Of a stretch of 64,000 bases of DNA, positions 10,962 through 22,367 are shown piece after piece (the first letter of the stretch is position 1; the number at the start of each line of letters is the position of its first letter). The notes beneath the pieces were generated by a model, which was given only the letters and a program-made list of their open reading frames with translations, searched no databases and was not told the origin of the DNA. A program made the position numbers and the translations under genes. The stretch is from Persicaria tinctoria (lineage: Eukaryota > Streptophyta > Magnoliopsida > Caryophyllales > Polygonaceae): positions 13,229,001-13,293,000 of the forward strand of contig JBANSL010000019.1 of the NCBI GenBank assembly GCA_037127255.1. The letters are read 5' to 3'.

Positions 10962-12281
10962 TTATGAGAAGATTGTTTCCTCCGGTGATATGGAATGTTG
11001 TATAAGGTCCAGCAGCTCGCTGAGGAGCCTGTCGTCTATTGGTTCTTTCTTGAATCTCTTCTCAAAGTCCTTTTTTATCTCATTCTTAACATTCTCTTCG
11101 CCCACAACCACCGTGCCAGAGGAAGAGGTGATGTTGCGAATTTGTTTCCTATGCCTTCGACCTGTCGCCACTCGGTGAAAATAAGCCGAGTTGGAATCCG
11201 AAGGTTTGAGATGTTTGGTTTTTGCTCTTTGGCTCCAAAACGATTTTTGAAATAGTAGGAGCTTCTCTTTCTTAATGATCAGGCATTTTTCCTTGCTTTG
11301 ATTTGATTGCAGGTTAATCCCGGGACCAGCAGATTGGATATGTAGAAGCTCCGACTCTACCTCTTTCAATTCACGGAAGATGTTTCCGAAACTCGTTTTA
11401 TTCCATTCTTTTGCTTTTTTTTTCAGGATTTTTTGTTTAAACATTAATTGGTACATGGCAGAGCCAGGGCAATTAGCCCGCCAGGATTGCTTAACTATAT
11501 TACGGAAATCTTTCCGAAGTAGCCAGGCATTTTCGAACTTGAAAGGTGGGGCTTTGAAGCTAGGATTAACCTCAAAGGAGATGGAGATTGGGCAATGATC
11601 CGAAAAGGAAAAGGCACCATTATGTGTGATCATGTTAGGAAAAGCTTCAATAACCTGTTGGTGGACAAGCACCCGGTCAATCGTTTCACGAATATTGAAA
11701 TTTTCCTCCGGGTTCTTCCTCCAAGTGAACGGATTACCAAAGGTGGGAAGGTCTAGAAGTGAGCATTCGTTTTTGAACGAGATGAGTCGAGAAAACCTGG
11801 ATGTCCGTGGAGAGGCCCCGCCTAATTTGTCAGTACTGCAGAGGATCTCATTAAGATCACCCTGAACAATGCACGGAATAGATGAGTCGTTGACAATTGT
11901 TTTTAACATTTCCCAAAACGGTTCTTTTTCACTTGGTGTCGGCGGTGCATAGACAAATAAGACTAAGATCGGAAACCCAGCAAGCAGGCTTTCCAACCTA
12001 AGGCCGATAATACGCGGTAGGTGGACAACAATGGAGATATTAAAATTTAATAGCTGGTGAGATTTCCAAAGGACTCCTATTCCGCCAGATCGCCCGATAG
12101 CCGGTGACCAAGCCCCTTCATCAAATCCAATATTCCTCCACATCTTGTCGTCCGGAATGTTTTCCGTCTTAGTTTCCGCTAGTGCCATGATTTGAATATG
12201 TTCATTTTTACACATTGAATCAATTTCCGTCCAAAAAGTTCTTTTTCCTATCCCCCTACAATTCCAAAAGCACATATTCAT
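10962..12281 (-). CDS. LINE-b ORF2, endonuclease and linker (intact 439-codon frame)
   Basis: An uninterrupted frame from ATG 12279-12281 to a stop at 10962. It begins MNMCFWNCRGIG and has the expected endonuclease motifs in order: AETKTENIPDD (Glu of the active site), VQGDLNEIL (the D/N metal-binding pair), TIDRVLV, and the terminal SDHCPISISF with the catalytic Asp-His. The endonuclease covers roughly residues 1-230; the remainder is the basic linker leading to the RT. The stop is premature relative to intact ORF2, since the RT follows in other frames. Its start lies 68 bp after the stop of the inter-ORF frame. Confidence 0.9.
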   Translation of the reverse strand: MNMCFWNCRGIGKRTFWTEIDSMCKNEHIQIMALAETKTENIPDDKMWRNIGFDEGAWSPAIGRSGGIGVLWKSHQLLNFNISIVVHLPRIIGLRLESLLAGFPILVLFVYAPPTPSEKEPFWEMLKTIVNDSSIPCIVQGDLNEILCSTDKLGGASPRTSRFSRLISFKNECSLLDLPTFGNPFTWRKNPEENFNIRETIDRVLVHQQVIEAFPNMITHNGAFSFSDHCPISISFEVNPSFKAPPFKFENAWLLRKDFRNIVKQSWRANCPGSAMYQLMFKQKILKKKAKEWNKTSFGNIFRELKEVESELLHIQSAGPGINLQSNQSKEKCLIIKKEKLLLFQKSFWSQRAKTKHLKPSDSNSAYFHRVATGRRHRKQIRNITSSSGTVVVGEENVKNEIKKDFEKRFKKEPIDDRLLSELLDLIQHSISPEETIFS

Positions 12282-12348
12282 ATATAACTATCGATGATAA
12301 AAGGACTTATTTTCGGAGTCCTTAAACCAAGGTGATTTTGATGTATTA

Positions 12349-13566
12349 TTATGCGAGGATCCACCCCGGGTAAAGACCAGAGGTAAACATACCATATATA
12401 ACATACACACCCGGGCTAGTTAGATTACCCCAAAACTTACGTAGAAAATAGATTTGAAATGTGGTGTTTAACAAATGAATGGAATTGAACACACACAAAT
12501 AATTTCTATAGGGTGTGTTATCCCACAGCATAAGCACATATATAAGAAACCATTCTATAACCACATTTATTCCAAAGGCCAAAAGCATGCAATGCCCAAA
12601 CCATACGGTGAAGCAAGCACCTTTAGTGTGAGGCAAGCAAGTAGCTGCCATGAGATATAGCTGATCATTAATCAAAGCAATCAGCTTCTTCCTAATCTGA
12701 TTTAGCACCACGCAGCTAGTGATGATATAGGTAGAGAGGACATTTTTGGTGTTAAATATTCTTAACAAGAGGCAAATTTTAGAATGCCCATTTGTAGAAT
12801 AAAATGCTATGCATTTTAGTTTGACAGTGAGCAAGAGGAGATCCTCCCAATAAAATTGTAAGATCAATCCCATCCACATGGGTAATACCCATTCGGACAC
12901 ACCATGGTTTCCGCTGCTGCTGCTAACATCAATACTTAGCAATGACCTTACTGTAATATCACTTAAATTTCCAAGAGAAAGAATAGGGTATAAGTCGTAC
13001 CAAACCATTCGCGACCACCCAAAGTGTTGTAAAGATAACTGCCACCCAAATTCCAGATCACTGAAACTCCTATCAGTTACACACGTAGGATTTAGCTTGG
13101 ACTTAACCATCCAATTAATCAAAACCCATAGAAAAGGTGTGGGATCCATGTGATCCAAGAAAGCCAAAGTCAAGAAGACACAGCAAGTATCATACACGAA
13201 ATATACTAAATAGCCTGAATTAATATATTGAAAGTAAGCATTACAGGAAGGCCAACAAGTGCTAGATTGAAAGAAGCCACACCCCAGAACCTATAATCTT
13301 ACAATAGTTGATAGGATAAAGCATACACAACACATAATAAAGAAGCAGAGCAGGCAACAGGTTGCGAACCTAGTCCTCCCACCTACACTGCGAAGCTTAG
13401 ACGAAATCTTGAACAGACCACCGGAGAGCCACCGAGTTAGCAAGTCGATATAGGAACCAAAAGGTGGGTGGCATCGGAATGGTGGTGGATTCAACACTTC
13501 AAAAGAGATTGCCCGGCTAAACCAAAAGGGGCAATCGAGACGATACAGGATGGGAGAACTAACCAT
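12349..13566 (-). pseudogene. LINE-b inter-ORF frame: about 405 codons with one stop, membrane-like
   Basis: Between ORF1 and ORF2 one minus-strand frame runs from ATG 13564-13566 to TAA 12349-12351 with a single TAG at 13291-13293. Its ATG overlaps the end of ORF1 (ATGGTTAG, ORF1 stop at 13559-13561). The product is hydrophobic and rich in Cys, Trp, Tyr and Leu, with membrane-like runs such as CCLLCFFIMCCVCFILSTIV before the TAG, and LILQFYWEDLLLLTV and CMLLAFGINVVIEWFLIYVL later. After 12349 an adjacent frame stays open and reaches a TGA that overlaps the ORF2 ATG as ATGA, as in LINE-a. No domain is recognised. From composition I would expect on the order of twenty stops by chance, so the openness looks like former coding. 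An alternative is a T-rich spacer that happens to lack stops. Confidence 0.5.
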
Positions 13567-16142
13567 GAAGACGTTTGTTGCTGCTTGCCGGCATGTCGGA
13601 GCAAGCAGTGTCGTCTTCATCAATGCGTAATTTCCTCTTGCAGGAGGATGACCTCGACATGGAGATGGAGCCCGGAGAACCCGACTGCACCTCCACACCA
13701 CCAGCGCTGGCCATAGCAGCAACAGAGGGAGCGACCATCAGCATCTGGTTTGAAGCAGCAACGTCGGCTAAGCGCACCTCAGATGATGGGGCAAAGTCTT
13801 CGAGCATACGGTCAAGGGCGTCATTGGTGAAATCAGTCGGCAATGCCCTGCACTCATTCATCAGCTCTGGATCTTCATCGTAGTCTACCATTTCAAGATC
13901 AAACACCTCATAGAAGGCAGAATCTGAAAGAGCGGGATCATAGCCCGGGGAGGCGTAGTTTTCCGAAGCCGAGATGTTATCCGTCGTGGCACCAATATCA
14001 GCGACAACAGAGACGGGGGAGGCAGCCATAGCAGCCCCGATAGTGGTCACCGCCACAGGAGCCTGGACTCTAGAAGCAACTTCAGCAGAGAGATCACGCA
14101 TCCCGGGCGTGGTGAGTGGGACACTGATCACCAAAACAGGGGGAGCAACAGGCTGAGCAGGGCCCGACGGTGGTTCCGTCATAGTAGCAGTGGAATCAAC
14201 AAGGCTGTTAGATGATGTGGAATTGGAGGAATCAGAAGTATCATCAACATTGGTGCCGAACAAAGCGAGCAGCGCTTCTTTAGAGTGACCGAACCTAGGA
14301 GGAGGAGCCTTCTTCTTCGATGCAACCTTGACCCAATCTGGTGCACCCCCAGAATCCGCAGCAGCCGGAGGGGATCGATCCACAAGCTGTTCACCAGAGC
14401 CCGGCGCAGCAGGGTCAGTTGGCAAGTTTGCCAATCTAGAAGGGCAATCAACGAATTCGTGACCCGTATCCCCACAGGCGCCACAGCTAGCAGAGATGTC
14501 TTCAATCCAGATTGGATAAGAGACCAACTCTTCCGCCTCATTAAGAAGTTGAATTCCGGAATTCCCTGATCTTGGTGATATCAACAGCGGCACAAATACG
14601 CGGATAGCGGAACCTTGTCCCATTCTTTCCAAAGGCATCCACCCTGATGACCTCTCCTATTTTGTTGGCCTCTATTAAATCTGTTAGCACTTTGTCGCTT
14701 ATATATTTCACCGGCAACCCCGGAATGCGAATCCAAACATCCAGAGTTGTAAGTGACTCAGAGAGAGGATCGAAATCGATTCTCCACAGGCGGATTACCC
14801 AGTGTATAAAAAGGCGACGCCTAGGCGCGCGCCTTGCGCCTAGGCGTTGAGGCGATGGTCCTGGCGCCTCATAGGGGTCAAGGCGAGGGGAGTCCAAAAG
14901 GCGCACGCCTTTTGCGCCTAGGCTCAGAGGCGCAAAGGCGCACGCCTCTGCGCCTTTTGGTTGATTTGTGTAAATTTCTGTTTTAGTACATTAAAAATGA
15001 TGTTTTTCCCTCCAAAAAGAGCCTTTTGGCTCCAAATCTGAATAATATACAATTTAATACAAAAGTAACTTGTTAAAAAAGCTACAAACCTTGATGATTT
15101 CACCTTTTTCTATTACCCAAATGTCCACACTTTGATCCAATTCTGATGAATGACATTGATGAATCTAATGAATGGTTAGTTGGAAGAATGGAATGAGAAG
15201 AAGACTATGATTTTGTATTTGAAGATGGCATTTTGACATGGAAAATGGTGGACAAAGCTAGTGAGCCCCATTATTCGAATAGGTCAATGGTGAAGGGGAA
15301 GGCTCCTATGTAGTTCTAGTGGTGAATATATTGGAATGATACTCTTAGTAGTAATATATGCAGTTCTAGTCGTGCTATTTGATGATTTGACTCATATATT
15401 AGCTTTTGTGTATATATGGCTATGCTTGACACCTACTTATTCCGTATGTTATTATATTATATAGCTTACTGTTTAACATTATATATTATATATATATACA
15501 AATTATTTCATCATTATATCAATTTCATCATTATATCAATGTAGAAGGGAAAATTCTATAATTAAGCGCCTTGATCCGAAAGGCGTGCGCCTCTCGCCTC
15601 TCGCCTTGCGCCTAGGCAATAGGGACCCCATCGCCTTGGTGCGCCTTTCGCCTTTTTATACACTAGGATTACCAGCATCTATTTTTTGACAAGAAAAGGC
15701 CTCCCCTGCCAAACTTTCTTGCAATCCTCCGCTAAGTCGAAGCGAATTTCCATCCAATTGTTTCTCATAGGGATAATCTGGAATCCACCACTTAAGAATT
15801 TCCAATCAAAGGAAATCTTCTTCCTAATCGTGATGATCGAGACAGGATCACCGATGATGGTAGCGAAGACAGAAGTCTGGCTAAGGTTAATGATGTTGTC
15901 CTGGACACCATCAAGAACACCCTTCAATTTCTCAAGGTTGAGAGATTGCCTCTTGTGTTTGTTTGTTTTTCCTGTAGAGAACTGATCACTACACCCCCCG
16001 GAAGAGGGGTAGCACCAGCAATGTTAGTGGCCTCGCTAGGAGGGTTTGGGCCCTTTCGGGATTTAGGCGGGGCGAGGACCGAGTCCACAGTCCCCATTGG
16101 TTCCTTACCTGGACGATGGACGATCGGAGAAGATTCATCCAT
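13559..16142 (-). pseudogene. LINE-b ORF1 (DUF4283 / zinc-knuckle gag-like protein), broken by MITE
   Basis: ORF1 begins at ATG 16140-16142 (MDESSPIVHRPGKEP). The DUF4283 domain follows in two pieces: 15679-15927 (WKFLSGGFQIIPMRNNW) and, beyond the inserted MITE (14800-15665), 14541-14800 (LWRIDFDPLSESLTTLDVW). Next come a CCHC knuckle CGACGDTGHEFVDC near 14460 and a long Ser/Ala-rich tail to the TAG at 13559-13561 (frame 13559-14638). Frameshifts lie near 15925 and 14550-14640. The family binds LINE RNA as part of the ribonucleoprotein. The final codons overlap the ATG of the inter-ORF frame. Confidence 0.85.
14800..15665. mobile_element. hAT-type MITE (866 bp) inside LINE-b ORF1
   Basis: Terminal inverted repeats CAGTGTATAAAAAGGCG (14800-14816) and CGCCTTTTTATACACTA (15649-15665) match at 16 of 17 positions. 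The 8 bp duplication GGATTACC (14792-14799 and 15666-15673) is perfect, as expected for hAT. Subterminal regions are packed with AGGCGC/GCGCCT motifs in both orientations; the core is AT-rich and codes for nothing. It inserted after LINE-b and separates two halves of the DUF4283 segment. Confidence 0.92.
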
Positions 16143-16796
16143 GATGCACCAAAGCAGTCGACGGTTATCTACACCAGCGAGCAAGAGAGGGGGCAGAGAG
16201 AGTGTTTGAGGGAGCAGAGGAGGAAGAAGAGGGTGAAGAGAGGGAGAGAGCAGCACCTGCGCCCAATTTATAGCGGCCCCAAAGAAATTTCTCAAGGAAA
16301 AGCAACAGTGCTTAAACAAGATTTCAGCAAAGATTATGAACAGATCACAACCAAACCCAAGAAATTCGGCCAAATCAGCACAGTAGATTTGCCAATTAAG
16401 AAACTGCCAAGGCGGGGGTTTTACAGGGGTTTTAGGGGGCGGATTGTGGAAGAACAGTTGTGAAATCTGAGCAATTGCCCACCCCAACAGTAGTTTCACA
16501 CACCTAGGTCTAGAACATCTATGCCTAGCACATAGAGGGGCGAATTGAATCTTTCCACGAACGACACGGATGCAAAATCGCCTTCCAAACAATGATTACT
16601 CGAAGGGGGATCCGTGAGACCACACCACCTCCAAGGAGGCCTGAATTGGTGGCCGCCATAGCCATCGGCAGAGAGAGCAGAAGCCCGAGGAGGATTACTG
16701 GCCGCATCAGCGCAGATTTCTTTTTAAGCGCGTGGGGCGCGTTCTCCCTTCATTCCGGGGAAGGGATTTTGTCTTTTACTAAGCTAGTTAGTATCT

Positions 16797-17210
16797 AATA
16801 AGCAAATATTTAGATCAATCGGTTTTGAACGAATTGCGGGTTCGGATCGAAACTTACTAGCCCTAACTACTTCTACGCGATCACTTGTCGATATGATTTC
16901 CTTTCTTCTAGAATATTCATCCATGCATGTAAATTCTGTTAAACTTTATGTCACTACATAAGTTAATCCATTTGGATCAAGTGATGAATTTATATACCTA
17001 GAAATTATCAACTGGATCAAGTGATGTATTTAATTATACGCCTTAAAATTAAAAAAGAAATTAAAGTTATAATTTATTAAGGGAAATTCCGTTTGGTGTG
17101 TTTTTAACAATTTCAATTTAAATATCATATTTTCTCATTTTTAATGAATAAAATCATCCTTTATTTTTCCTTTTTTCACACAAAAAAAAATCTTCACTTT
17201 TAACATTGAA
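16797..17210. other. AT-rich spacer between LINE-b and a Helitron
   Basis: No gene or element seen. A short direct repeat containing ATCAAGTGATG occurs near 16977 and 17014. Confidence 0.5.
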
Positions 17211-18297
17211 CTAGTATGATTCCCGCGTCATGGCGCGTTTTTTTAAACTAAAATATTATACATAAAAATATAATAAAATATTAAAAAGTATTAAGATAAA
17301 AGTCATAAAAAAACTTTACAATAAATGTACCTTATAATTATCTCATAAAATTATTTTTAAAAAATCTTATGTAAGGTATAATACATAAATATAGATATTT
17401 TAAATTACGCTGTAATAATAATATCAATATTATTATAACATTGTTTATATGTGATGTGTCACAATCAATAATTATATTCAATGTTTTGAATTAAGCCCAA
17501 TAGTTATTAAATAAATTTGATTAAGCCCAATAGTTATATTAGATTGAATTCAATGTTTTGAATTAAGCCCAATAATTAGTAAATCTAAAGAAAAAAAATT
17601 AAAGGAAAAAGAAGAAAAAAGGAGAATTAAAGAAAATCAAAGAAAAATGGCAAAAAAAAAAAAGATTAGTTAAGACTCCTAAAATGCCTCTAAGATTGAC
17701 AAATCATCCAAAACTCTTCTAAATTAAGAGTTTATATAGATAATTAGTAAATTTAAAGAAAAAAAATTAAAGGAAAAAGAAGAAAAAAGGAGAATTAAAG
17801 AAAATCAAAGAAAAATGGCAAAAAAAAAAAAAGATTAGTTAAGACTCCTAAAATGCCTCTAAGATTGACAAATCATCCAAAACTCTTCTAAATTAAGAGT
17901 TTATATAGATAGTTATTAAATAAATTTGATTAAGCCCAATAGTTATATTAGATTGAATTCAATGTTTTGAATTAAGCCCAATAATTAGTAAATTTAAAGA
18001 AAAAAAATTAAAGGAAAAAGAAGAAAAAATGAAAATCAAAGAAAATCAAAGAAAAATAGCAAAAAAAAGAATAGTTAAGACTCCTAAAATGCCTCTAAGA
18101 TTGACACATCATCCAAAACTCTTCTAAATTAAGAGTTTATATAGATAGTTAGTAAATTTAAAGAAAAAAAAATTAAAGGAAAAAGAAGAAAAAAGGAGAA
18201 TTAAAGAAAATCAAAGAAAAATGGAAAAAAAAAAGATTAGTTAAGACTCCTAAAATGCCTCTAAGATTGACACATCATCCAAAACTCTTCTAAATTA

Positions 18298-20374
18298 GGG
18301 TTATTTGCAAAACTAACCTAAAAACCCGGTTGGGTTGCACTCCCTATCCCTTATCCATATTATTTGCAAAAAGTTAGCCCAAACCCTTTAAAATTTGCAG
18401 CCCAGCCGGTTACAATAGGGAGAGAGACCGGTTGCATTGATGGAGGAGAGAGAGGGAGACGTGTGGGGGGAGTTAATTGACAAAAGCATGTCAATTCAAC
18501 TGTCGATAGTTGCTCCATCTCTCTCTCTCTCACAGAAAATAAAAAACGGAAGGAAGAAGATGAAGGAGTTCGAAGAAGAACAAGAGCAAGTCTGCAGAGG
18601 AGAAGAAGAGGCGGACATCAAACAGGCCACACACCCCGAAAATGGATATATTGGTTGTAGTTAGATGGGGAAATTGGGGGAATGGGGGGATTGGCGAAAT
18701 TGGAGGAATTGGGGATTTTGGGGGAATTGGGGAAATTTGGGAACGGTTATGTGGAATACGAAATAGCAGGAGTAGGGCGACTTGGATATGTTTAATCTTG
18801 CGATACCTTTGAACATTTTATGGATTTGTCGACACTTTGATTTCTGTCATGTTTGTAGTAGTCAGATGTCATGTTTATAACTCAACCTGTCATGTTTGTA
18901 GTAGTCAGGCGAGGTATGGTTTAATGTTTTCCTGGTTCTAGTGTAGCCCTCCCCCCTAAACCCAGGCGGTAAAAAAAGAGAGGATAGAGGGGATAAGACA
19001 GAGACAAAGATAGAGAGGGGGGGAGTGACGGTAAGGGGGAATTAATATAATTTGAATTAAATCTTAAGTTTCAGAGAAAAACCATCGAACCATTAATATA
19101 ATTTGAATTAAATCTTAAGTTTCAGAGAAAAACCATCGAAGGAGAAGCAAGTGATCGAGCTGGGGTTTATTTGCAGTTTGACGTGTAAGCAGTTAGTTTT
19201 AACTGGACACCAAAAGCAAAACGACATGCCACATATTGGAACCGACTGGACAAGAGTTATCGGAGAAACATATTCACCATCGACTTCGGATAAAAAATGG
19301 GTAAGTTTGCTTTCGATAAAAAAAAATCAGAGAGAGAGAGAGAGAGAAAGTATACAGAGGAGATAGAGGACATGAGAGAGAGAGAGAGAGAGAGGAGTGA
19401 AAAATAAAAGTAAAGTTGCAGATGAGAGAGAGAGATATTAGTGAGGATAAGACAGAGAGAGAAAAGTAAAAGAAGGTCTGCAGTGGAAAGAGAAAGCCTG
19501 CAGAGGAGAGAGAGAGTGTGTGTATGTGAAAAAAGAAAAGTAAAGTTGCAGAAGAGAGAGAGAGATCAGTGGGGATAGAACAGAGAGAGATGGAAGGGTT
19601 CTCCCTCCTCTGCAACTTTACTATTGTTGTTTCACTTCGAAGAAGAAGCAATTGGGTGGGGTTTATTTGCAGGTTGACATGTAAGCAGTTAATTTTAACT
19701 CGACACCCAAAGCAAAACGACATGACACATATTGGAATCGACTGGACATGAGTTATTTGAGAAACAGATTCACCATCGACTTCAGATAGAAAATGGGTAA
19801 ATTTGCTTGAGATTTGAGGGAGACACCTCTCGCATAACCTTTATCGAAAGCAAACTTGCCCATTTTCTATCCGAAGTCGATGGAGAATCTGTTTCTCCGA
19901 TAAATCTTGTCCAGTTGATTCCAATATGTGTCATGTGATTTTGCTTTGGGTGTCCAGTTAAAACTAACTGCTGACACGTCAACATGCAAATAAACCCCCG
20001 CCCAAATGCTTCTTTGAAGTGAAAGAGTAACAATATCTTTTTATACCCCCTCACTGACACTCTACTGATCTCTCTCTCCTCTCATACTTCACTTTTCTTT
20101 TTCACCTCTCTCTCTCTCTCTCCCTGCCTCCTGTCATTTCTCAATTGCTTTTTCTCTCTCTCCGCCTCTCTCCTCTGCAGACGGGACTTGTTCCCTCTCT
20201 CTCTCTCTCTCTCTCTGGCCAGGTGTCACACATTGGAAGGTTGCACCCCCCCCCCTCCCTTACCTGCTACCGGCTCCAAGAGTTTCCCAATTATCCGGTT
20301 TCACCCAATTATAAACCGGGTTGGGTTAACCTTGCAACACTTCGGTTTTTTGGGTTAGTATGTGCAATTCCCTC
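18298..20374. mobile_element. Mutator-like non-autonomous element (2077 bp) inside the Helitron
   Basis: A perfect 9 bp duplication TCTAAATTA (18289-18297 and 20375-20383), the Mutator signature, brackets imperfect inverted ends: GGGTTATTTGCAAAACTAAC at the left against the complement of the right end, which begins GAGGGAATTGCACATACTAA. GA-rich runs at the left (18418-19620) are mirrored by CT-rich runs at the right (20067-20218), extending the inverted symmetry. No transposase frame exists; the Ser/Leu-rich frames here are read from the GA/CT microsatellites. It contains a repeated 170 bp module. Confidence 0.75.
19145..20015. repeat. 170 bp module: two direct copies and one inverted copy
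   Basis: Copies at about 19150-19320 and 19645-19812 (plus) and 19840-20015 (minus) share GGGGTTTATTTGCAG, TTTTAACT, AAGCAAAACGACATG, ACATATTGGAA and CACCATCGACTTC blocks. The second and third copies face each other about 30 bp apart and would form a long hairpin if transcribed. Confidence 0.85.
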
Positions 20375-21433
20375 TCTAAATTAAGAGTTTATATAGATAG
20401 TTATTAAATAAATTTGATTAAGCTCAATAGTTATATTAGATTGAATTCAATGTTTTGAATTAAGCCCAATAATTAGTAAATTTAAAGAAAAAAAAATAAA
20501 GGAAAAAGAAGAAAAAATGAAAATCAAAGAAAATCAAAGAAAAATAGCAAAAAAAAAAGAATAGTTAAGACTCCTGAAATGCCTCTAAGTTTGACACATC
20601 ATCCAAAACTCTTCTAAATTAAGAGTTTATATAGATAGTTAGTAAATTTAAAGAAAAAAAATTAAAGGAAAAAGAAGAAAAAAGGAGAATTAAAGAAAAT
20701 CAAAGAAAAATGCCAAAAAAAAAAAGATTAGTTAAGACTCCTAAAATGCCTCTAAGATTGACACATCATCCAAAACTCTTCTAAATTAAGAGTTTATATA
20801 GATATAGATAGTTAGTAAATTTAAAGAAAAAAAAATTTAAGGAAAAAGAAGAAAAAATGAGAATTAAAGAAAATCAAAGAAAAATGGCAAAAAAAAAGAT
20901 TAGTTAAGACTCTTAAAATGCCTCTAAGATTGACACATCATCCAAAACTCTTCTAAATTAAGAGTTTATATAGATAGTTATTAAATAAATTTGATTAAGC
21001 CCAATAGTTATATTAGATTGAATTCAATGTTTTGAATTAAGCCCAATAATTAGTAAATTTAAAGAAAAAAAATTAAAGGAAAAAGAAGAAAAAAGGAGAA
21101 TTAAAGAAAATCAAAGAAAAATGGCAAAAAAAAAAGATTAGTTAAGACTCCTAAAATGCCTCTAAGATTGACACATCATCCAAAACTCTTCTAAATTAAG
21201 AGTTTATATAGATTACATATTATTTGACTAAATTGAGCACACAATTGACAAAACCGACTCTTTAATTATTTTTCAAATTTAACAAAATCACACATATACT
21301 TAATTTAATACTCTTGTTAATGAAAACTTGTCATTTAAAAAATTTACATACTTATTAAGGAAACAAATAAAAATATACTTATACCCCTAATTATTACCTA
21401 CTTTTTTTTACATTATAAAAAACTAACTCTAAC

Positions 21434-21434
<1 letters not shown>

Positions 21435-21471
<37 letters not shown>

Positions 21472-21930
21472 TCTTAATTTAGAAGACTTAAAGCTTATAT
21501 GTCAACCCCTCCTTAATCCTCTCCTTTCCACCAATCAAGTTTTTTTGCTCTTTTTTTAATTATTTATTTCCTTTCATTATTTTTTATTCTCCCCTTTACT
21601 AATTTATTTAAACTAATCACATTCTTTCTTTTATTTATTCAATAAATTTTTTAAAAATTTAATTAATCCATAATCTTAGCCTAAATTATATTTTTAGTAA
21701 TTTAAAAAAAATGGGATTAATTCAAATCATAAAATTAATAATAAGGAAATATAAAATTAATATTAGTAATCTATATCTATATATACTAATTGAATTGCTT
21801 TTTCAACCAATGAGTTTAATTCAAAACATTTAATTATATGAACTTTTACTATTATTTTATAATATTAATTTAACATATTATTAAGATTTTATTTATAAAA
21901 AAACGCGCATGTGCGCGGGGATCATACTAG
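21435..21930 (+). mobile_element. Small non-autonomous Helitron (about 0.5 kb)
   Basis: 3' end: hairpin-forming CGCGCATGTGCGCG followed by ATCATACTAG (CTAG 21927-21930, then T). The 5' side begins in a (TA)n tract at 21437-21466 followed by ACACACTCTTAATTTAGAAG, resembling the head of the neighbouring minus-strand Helitron. The exact 5' TC is hidden in the TA repeat. The two Helitrons share the ATCATACTAG tail, so they belong to related families and are oriented divergently. Confidence 0.65.
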
Positions 21931-22367
21931 TATAATCATTATAAGAGCAATTTCGTAAAATATATGTTAAGTCACATGTTTTTTTTTTAATAAAAGAAAG
22001 GGAAAACTAATTAAAATACCCTCATCTTTGGGGGTATGGTAAAAATATATCCTCAACTTTTAAATGTAATAAAAATGTACCAACCTTTTAGGGTAGTGGT
22101 AATATATTACCACGGGTTTTCTCACGCGTAAAAAATGTTGACAAGACAACCTACGTGGATTTTTTTGACAAGGGTTTTCTTTCATGGCTTCCTTAGGAAA
22201 AAATAAAGAGGTTGTTGGGAATAGTCGTGGTGTGTTAATCTGATGCAATTTTGATAGAATTAGTTGATTGGTTGAATCAATTTTGTTTTTTCGGTTTAAT
22301 TTTGTTGTCGGTTTATTTTTTTTCTTAAGGAAACCGTTAAAGAAAACTCAATTTTAGTGTTAAGTTG

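Larger units (their letters stand above)
8185..16776 (-). mobile_element. LINE-b: nearly full-length L1-type LINE, about 8.6 kb including a nested MITE
   Basis: Minus-strand non-LTR retrotransposon bracketed by an exact 20 bp target-site duplication and ending in an A-rich tail (T run on the plus strand near 8183-8195). From its 5' side: a short leader (16776-16143), ORF1 (16142 to 13559) interrupted by a hAT-type MITE, an inter-ORF frame (13566-12349), and ORF2 (12281 to about 8220) with endonuclease, reverse transcriptase, zinc-finger-like and RNase H segments. Several frameshifts and stops make it non-functional, but every segment is in place. The exact TSD implies a fairly recent insertion. 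Confidence 0.93.
17211..21212 (-). mobile_element. Helitron (minus strand) with eight tandem 5' heads, hit by a Mutator-like element
   Basis: 3' end on the minus strand: a GC-rich hairpin region CGCGCCATGACGCGGG, then CTAG at 17211-17214 and host T at 17210. 5' end: TCTATATAAACTC starting at 21212, with host A at 21213. The same 5' head (plus-strand GAGTTTATATAGA) recurs ending at 17740, 17909, 18145, 20397, 20635, 20802, 20974 and 21212; the copy near 18297 was split from its tip by the nested element. Spacings alternate between about 168 and about 237 bp, the long unit carrying an extra AAGCCCAATAGTTAT block. No Rep/helicase is present. The array has many heads and only one tail. Confidence 0.82.

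Noticed and set aside
19274..19723. 149-codon Ser/Leu-rich minus-strand frame
   Set aside because: It is translated almost entirely from GAGAGA/CTCTCT microsatellite sequence.
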